A stretch of 10,970 nt of DNA from Candidatus Delongbacteria bacterium. GTDB taxonomy: Bacteria; Bacteroidota; Bacteroidia; Bacteroidales; ML635J-15. Location: assembly GCA_027858215.1 (NCBI GenBank), contig JAQIDD010000364.1, forward strand, positions 1 to 10,970, written 5' to 3'. Of this stretch, positions 7,705 through 10,970 are shown piece after piece; within the stretch, counting starts at the first letter, position 1; each line of letters opens with the position of its first letter. The position numbers and the translations under genes were made by a program. The notes under the pieces were generated by a model, which was not told the DNA's origin, made no database searches, and worked only from the letters and a program-made list of their open reading frames with translations.

Positions 7705-8025
7705 TTAGGCATAATTGCTGATTTCAAACCTGTCAAGATTGATGTCTCCAGGTGGAATGCCTTTATTGTTAACACTGATTTTGACTTTGTCTTTATAATA
7801 TCGTAACAAAGGCGCCAAATCTGATTCATTGATGTCAGCATCTGTACCAATGGTATCAATTTCCATGTCATAAGCATTCTCTGCAGCCTTCGTCAAATCA
7901 TTATAAAAAACACGGCTCATCAACACCAGTTTATTTTCACCTTCATCCAGTTCCAGTGTATTAAATGATACATATACAGGGTGCAAACTACTGATTAAAA
8001 AAACGATTACCATTATCAATTTCAT
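7705..8025 (-). CDS. DUF6702-like exported protein, N-terminal half of a split gene
   Basis: This 106-residue frame starts with a hydrophobic signal segment (residues 1-17, MKLIMVIVFLISSLHPVYVS). It carries the HP.YVS motif directly after the signal, followed by E...N.L.L..RVFYNDL.KA, a pattern characteristic of DUF6702, a small exported Bacteroidota family of about 160-170 residues with unknown function. It stops at tandem TAA TAA after FEISNYA, in the middle of the expected domain, and the rest of the family continues in the same frame. The intact gene would give about 171 residues, the normal family length. It heads the minus-strand unit with the T9SS protein and TPR genes. It may be a pseudogene or a truncated product. 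The family assignment is from remembered motif structure. Confidence 0.65.
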   Translation of the reverse strand: MKLIMVIVFLISSLHPVYVSFNTLELDEGENKLVLMSRVFYNDLTKAAENAYDMEIDTIGTDADINESDLAPLLRYYKDKVKISVNNKGIPPGDINLDRFEISNYA

Positions 8026-8115
8026 AACATTTACAAAGTAATAAAAAAATACAATATAACTGGAAGAAATTTTAATTCAGACTGGATATAATTATATTGG
8101 TTGATTGTTCAATTG
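8026..8115. other. Short AT-rich spacer upstream of the DUF6702-like/T9SS unit
   Basis: About 90 AT-rich bases separate the decayed four-helix-bundle frame from the DUF6702-like start. This is where a promoter for the DUF6702-like, T9SS protein and TPR unit should lie. A TACTTTG sits on the minus strand at about 8041-8035 and a TATATTG about 17 bases further upstream, but neither has a well-spaced TTTG partner, so no promoter is called. A small palindrome, ATATAATTATAT (8086-8097), is present. No clear terminator hairpin with a T-run was found. Confidence 0.35.
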
Positions 8116-8466
8116 TTAGACTTTTAATTTTAGATCTGTGTATTTTATAAGTTGATTTAGTTCTTTTGGCAACTAATCTAATTCTCCGGAAGTATGATTA
8201 TATTCTTTATTGGACAAAAGGTTCCTAATTTTAGATTTTTCATTCCAGTCACAAGATTCTTTAATAGAGCCACTGCTGTAGCGATAAAACATAATTATAT
8301 CTTTCTTATGATAACGACCAAAGCTTTCTGCAATGTTTACAGACACTGAATCAACCGCCTCCATAAATTGACTTCCAACGTGTTTTTTGGCAAACCAATC
8401 CCAATTCATAACTGAATAAATCTGTATGCAGGATACAAAAAATGAAAGACAAGTCAAAAAATTCAA
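8116..8466 (-). pseudogene. Four-helix-bundle (S23/IVP-like) protein gene with in-frame TAG
   Basis: The frame contains WDWFAKKHVGSQFMEAVDSV, then NIAESFGRYHKKDIIMFYRY, SSGSIKESCDWNEKSK and IRNLLSNKEY. These are the signature blocks of the four-helix-bundle family related to the proteins encoded by 23S rRNA intervening sequences (TIGR02436-type), common as stand-alone genes in Bacteroidota. A TAG at 8173-8175 follows GELD, but the same frame continues as LPKELNQLIKYTDLKLKV to TAA at 8116-8118, which is the expected end of helix 4. With the TAG read as one residue the length is 116, normal for the family. The first helix (residues 1-18) is not recognisable, so the 5' end may also be damaged or begin at the ATG at 8409. 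The TTG at 8466 overlaps the SDR gene's TGA. No function is established for stand-alone members. Confidence 0.72.
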
Positions 8467-9356
8467 TCATTGTACTCATCCTGCAGTGTGCGCAGCCCGT
8501 CAGCGATATTTTTGGGGTGATAATCCAGTTCTGTGATGGATTTATTCAGATCAAGGCATGTTTTTGGAGGGCGCTGTGTGGGGGCTGAAAGTTCTAAAGA
8601 TGAGATGGGTGAGATGAAATTTGTGTTGTATCCGGCTTTTGTTGCAATCCGGCAGGCAAAATCAAAGACACTGGTTAATTCATTACCTGCAATGTGCCAA
8701 ATCCCGTCTTTTTTCTGCATGGCAATTTTCATAACTCCCTCAGCGAGATCATATACAAGGGTGGGACAACGGAATTGATCATTTACAACTTTGATGTCTT
8801 CATTGTGTTGAGCAGAATCGAGTACCCATGTCAGTATATTGCCTTTTTGTGGAGATGGGGGATGTCCATACACCAGAATTGTGCGTACAATGGCTGTTGT
8901 TACGGGTGAGTTTAGCAGGTATGCTTCGGCCATTTTTTTGCATTCCCCGTAATAATTCACCGGTGATGGTTGGTCTTCTTCGTGGTACAAAGCTTTTTTC
9001 CCGTCGAAAATAAAATCTGAGCTCAGGTGTACCAAATGAATGCCTTTCCTATAGCAGGCATCTGCCATGTTTTTAACGGCTTCATAATTGGTTCTATAAC
9101 ACTGTGCTTTGTTTTGCTGGCAATAATCTACTTTTGAAATGGCCGCTGTATTGACGAGCACATCCGGGTTATAAACATCCAGGAAATAATTCAGTTTTAC
9201 TTCATCATTGATGTCAAGGTATTCGAATGGCTTATAGCCGGAATATGGTTGTTGTCTTGCTGTGGCAATGATTTCCACGTTGGGACTTATGTTATGGGCT
9301 GTTTTCAGAATGTGGTGCCCCAGCAATCCGTTTGCCCCTGTAAGAAGAATTTTCAT
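8463..9356 (-). CDS. RmlD-like NAD(P)-dependent SDR reductase
   Basis: This 297-residue extended short-chain dehydrogenase resembles dTDP-4-dehydrorhamnose reductase (RmlD) and MAT2B-type proteins. The Rossmann motif TGANGLLG is at residues 6-13. DVLVNTAAISKVDYCQ, at 65-80, matches the RmlD 'N.AA...VD.CE' block. SSDFIFDG at 112-119 corresponds to the catalytic Ser/Thr and STDYVFDG motif. Y136xxxK140 in YYGECKK supplies the catalytic Tyr-Lys pair. The start is set at ATG 9354-9356 (MKILLTGANG), giving an ATGA overlap with the potassium channel gene; a GTG nine bases upstream would add only three residues. No rmlA, rmlB or rmlC lies nearby, so a dedicated rhamnose role is not supported by context, and the substrate may be another nucleotide-sugar. 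It is translationally linked to the channel gene. Confidence 0.85.
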   Translation of the reverse strand: MKILLTGANGLLGHHILKTAHNISPNVEIIATARQQPYSGYKPFEYLDINDEVKLNYFLDVYNPDVLVNTAAISKVDYCQQNKAQCYRTNYEAVKNMADACYRKGIHLVHLSSDFIFDGKKALYHEEDQPSPVNYYGECKKMAEAYLLNSPVTTAIVRTILVYGHPPSPQKGNILTWVLDSAQHNEDIKVVNDQFRCPTLVYDLAEGVMKIAMQKKDGIWHIAGNELTSVFDFACRIATKAGYNTNFISPISSLELSAPTQRPPKTCLDLNKSITELDYHPKNIADGLRTLQDEYND

Positions 9357-10387
9357 GCCTGGCACATCATCTTTTTCAGTTCGGATATTTCATCTTGTTT
9401 TCCCAGTACAAAAATGTGATCATCAGATGAAAGTTGTACATCAGCACCCGGATTTACCAGGTAAGTTCCGTCTTTTCGGCGGATACCAATGATGTTAGCA
9501 CCGGTGCTTTGTCTGATTTTAAGTTCTCCGATGGTCTTTTTCTCATGGTCATCAATCATATCACAGCAGAAAATTTCTTCAAGGTTTGTTTCACTAACAG
9601 CCTGCAGGAGGACGTAATCCATAAACTCCACAATATCAGGCTGAGCAACGAGTTTGGCCATGCGTTGTCCACCTGTTTTTGCCGGCATAATGACATTTGT
9701 AGCCCCTGCTCTTTTGAGTTTGATGTCAGAATTCTCGTTTGATGCCCGGGCTATAATTTTTAAACCAGGGTTAATTTCCCGGGCACTCAGCACAATAAAT
9801 AGATTGTCTGCATCAACAGGAAGGGCAGCAATGAGGGCTTTAGCTCTTTCAATGCCTGCTGCAAAAATCACTTCATCATTGGTAGCGTCGCCGTGTACAT
9901 AGAGCAGATCAGTTTCATCACGGATTTGACTAATGATTTCAGGGTTTTTCTCAATGATCACAATTCTTTTGTTGTGGGAAACCAGGTCTTCAATAGTTTG
10001 TTGGCCATTGCGGCCATAGCCTACAACAATAACATGATCTGTCAGGTTATTGATTCTTTTTTCCACTTTTTTCTTTTTAAAATAGTTTGTAAAAATTCCA
10101 CTGACTATATACCGAGTAAAATTGGATATCACGTATGCATATATAGAAAAACTCACTAAAATGAGTACGATGGTAAATATCTTGCCAGATTGGGAAAGAG
10201 GCGCCACTTCACGAAACCCAACAGTAGCAATGGTAATGATGGTCATGTAAAGTGCTTCAAGGAAAGGGTATTTTTCAATGATACTATACCCCAATACACC
10301 CAGAATTATGATAAACAAAAGGATAAAAAGGGCTAAGAAGATTCCTTTTGTATTGAGATTTTGTGATGAGGTGTTGTCCCTATACAT
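9353..10387 (-). CDS. Two-TM potassium channel with RCK (TrkA-N/TrkA-C) domains
   Basis: This 344-residue protein is a Kch/MthK-type ligand-gated potassium channel subunit of the inner membrane, expected to form tetramers. TM1 is near residues 15-37. A pore helix and filter at 41-60 (ALYMTIITIATVGFREV) and TM2 at 69-93 follow. The cytosolic RCK domain starts at about 116, with the nucleotide-binding loop VVGYGRNGQ (121-129), an acidic residue after the second strand (IIEKNP, E146) and GDAT at 166-169. A TrkA-C domain covers about 270-342. The filter is TVGFR rather than TVGYG or TVGFG, so the second filter glycine is replaced by Arg59; TVGFREV-type filters probably occur in related channels, but ion selectivity here is uncertain. 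The gene starts four bases after the DUF2851 stop and overlaps the SDR gene in ATGA. Confidence 0.9.
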   Translation of the reverse strand: MYRDNTSSQNLNTKGIFLALFILLFIIILGVLGYSIIEKYPFLEALYMTIITIATVGFREVAPLSQSGKIFTIVLILVSFSIYAYVISNFTRYIVSGIFTNYFKKKKVEKRINNLTDHVIVVGYGRNGQQTIEDLVSHNKRIVIIEKNPEIISQIRDETDLLYVHGDATNDEVIFAAGIERAKALIAALPVDADNLFIVLSAREINPGLKIIARASNENSDIKLKRAGATNVIMPAKTGGQRMAKLVAQPDIVEFMDYVLLQAVSETNLEEIFCCDMIDDHEKKTIGELKIRQSTGANIIGIRRKDGTYLVNPGADVQLSSDDHIFVLGKQDEISELKKMMCQA

Positions 10388-10391
10388 AATT

Positions 10392-10970
10392 TTACCGGGT
10401 TATGAGTTTTTGACCAATCATGCAAAATAAACATTTTTTTTCGTTACAATAATGGTTTCTGAGTTGAATTAAAGCTTGAGATTCGAGTGCATTTGAAACA
10501 TGTATGCCGATATCCTGCCATTCCCGTATGATTCGATTGTTTTCAGGGGGCAAACTTTCAAGAAAATCTATGGCTTTGTCTGCGTATTTTTGTTCATCAC
10601 GCATCCGGGCATACAAAAATAAAAATGGTACCACTGCATTGATGACGAGGTTGTTTACAGCCATCTTACCGGGGGTTTTTACTTGTTCAGGGCTTTGAGT
10701 GCCAAATTTATAATGTGTGTTCCAGTATGCAGACGCTGGTTTTGTAAACAGGGAATGAAGTTGCTCAATTTCTTTTGTTTCGGCCACTTTACTGAACAGG
10801 TTGTCTTCTTCGTGCATAAGTTTTGCCAGTTGTGCCAGCCTGATAACCGGGAAATTTACCGGACGCATGCGGGAAAATTTCCACAAATGTGGTTGTATGT
10901 TATCGAGTTGATATTTGTGTTTTAAGAAATCATATTCTTTTCTCAGTTCAAGAAAATAATCATCATTAAC
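10392..10970 (-). CDS. DUF2851 family protein, C-terminal 192 residues (5' end outside window)
   Basis: The frame is open from the window edge to TAA at 10392-10394, so only the C-terminal 192 residues are seen; complete members are about 420 residues. Recognisable DUF2851 features are LWKFSRMRPVNFPVIRLAQL near the start of the visible part and a terminal cysteine cluster HYCNEKKCLFCMIG (C-x4-C-x2-C), a possible metal site. The family is a Bacteroidota hallmark with no established biochemical function. It lies four bases upstream of the potassium channel gene and is almost certainly co-transcribed with it. The apparent TTG start at 10886 is not real, because the reading frame continues upstream with family-like residues (EYDFLKHKYQL). 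Confidence 0.82.
   Translation of the reverse strand, partial: VNDDYFLELRKEYDFLKHKYQLDNIQPHLWKFSRMRPVNFPVIRLAQLAKLMHEEDNLFSKVAETKEIEQLHSLFTKPASAYWNTHYKFGTQSPEQVKTPGKMAVNNLVINAVVPFLFLYARMRDEQKYADKAIDFLESLPPENNRIIREWQDIGIHVSNALESQALIQLRNHYCNEKKCLFCMIGQKLITR

Noticed and set aside
8026..8172. Rho-independent terminator or CRISPR-like repeat between the four-helix-bundle and DUF6702-like genes
   Set aside because: Only short AT-rich palindromes are present, with no GC-rich stem followed by a T-run and no regularly spaced repeats.
7705..8466. Stop codon reassignment or programmed readthrough explaining the in-frame TAA and TAG codons
   Set aside because: All large genes end in ordinary TAA or TGA with no internal stops, no SECIS-like or pyrrolysine elements are seen, and both TAA and TAG are affected; gene decay is simpler.

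Overview
The window looks like a chromosomal segment of an environmental Bacteroidota bacterium, probably Bacteroidia or Cytophagia-like. Three things support this. There is a large secreted protein with a gliding-motility-type N-terminus and a type B type IX secretion sorting domain (CHU_C family). The lineage-restricted families DUF2851 and DUF6702 are present. The promoter-like sequences follow the Bacteroidota TTTG / TAnnTTTG pattern rather than the sigma70 consensus. Base composition is moderately AT-rich and shows no obvious sharp shift.

Layout. At 1-410 (+) lies the remnant of an IS5-family transposase, with an in-frame stop and the catalytic core deleted. At 459-2219 (-) is a large polytopic membrane protein resembling GT-C glycosyltransferases. 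A 395-420 bp divergent intergenic region follows, with promoter-like motifs on both strands, and then mqnE (+), the radical-SAM aminofutalosine synthase of the futalosine route to menaquinone. mqnE ends tail-to-tail with the next minus-strand unit, and the two stop codons overlap. That unit reads right to left from 8025 to 3700: a DUF6702-like small exported protein broken by two tandem in-frame stops, an 874-residue secreted FN3-rich T9SS cargo protein, and a periplasmic TPR protein. All junctions in it overlap, so the genes are probably translationally coupled.

A second minus-strand unit runs from the right edge to about 8116: the C-terminal part of a DUF2851 protein, a two-TM potassium channel with an RCK module and an unusual TVGFR filter, an RmlD-like SDR reductase (ATGA overlap with the channel), and a four-helix-bundle (S23/IVP-like) gene broken by an in-frame TAG.

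The T9SS protein and the TPR protein probably serve the cell surface and periplasm together. The channel, SDR and DUF2851 genes look like a housekeeping operon whose joint role is unknown. The recurring oddity is that three small genes (IS transposase, S23-like, DUF6702-like) each carry in-frame nonsense codons, while every large gene is intact. I see no convincing new defence system, CRISPR array, RNA gene or complete mobile element.
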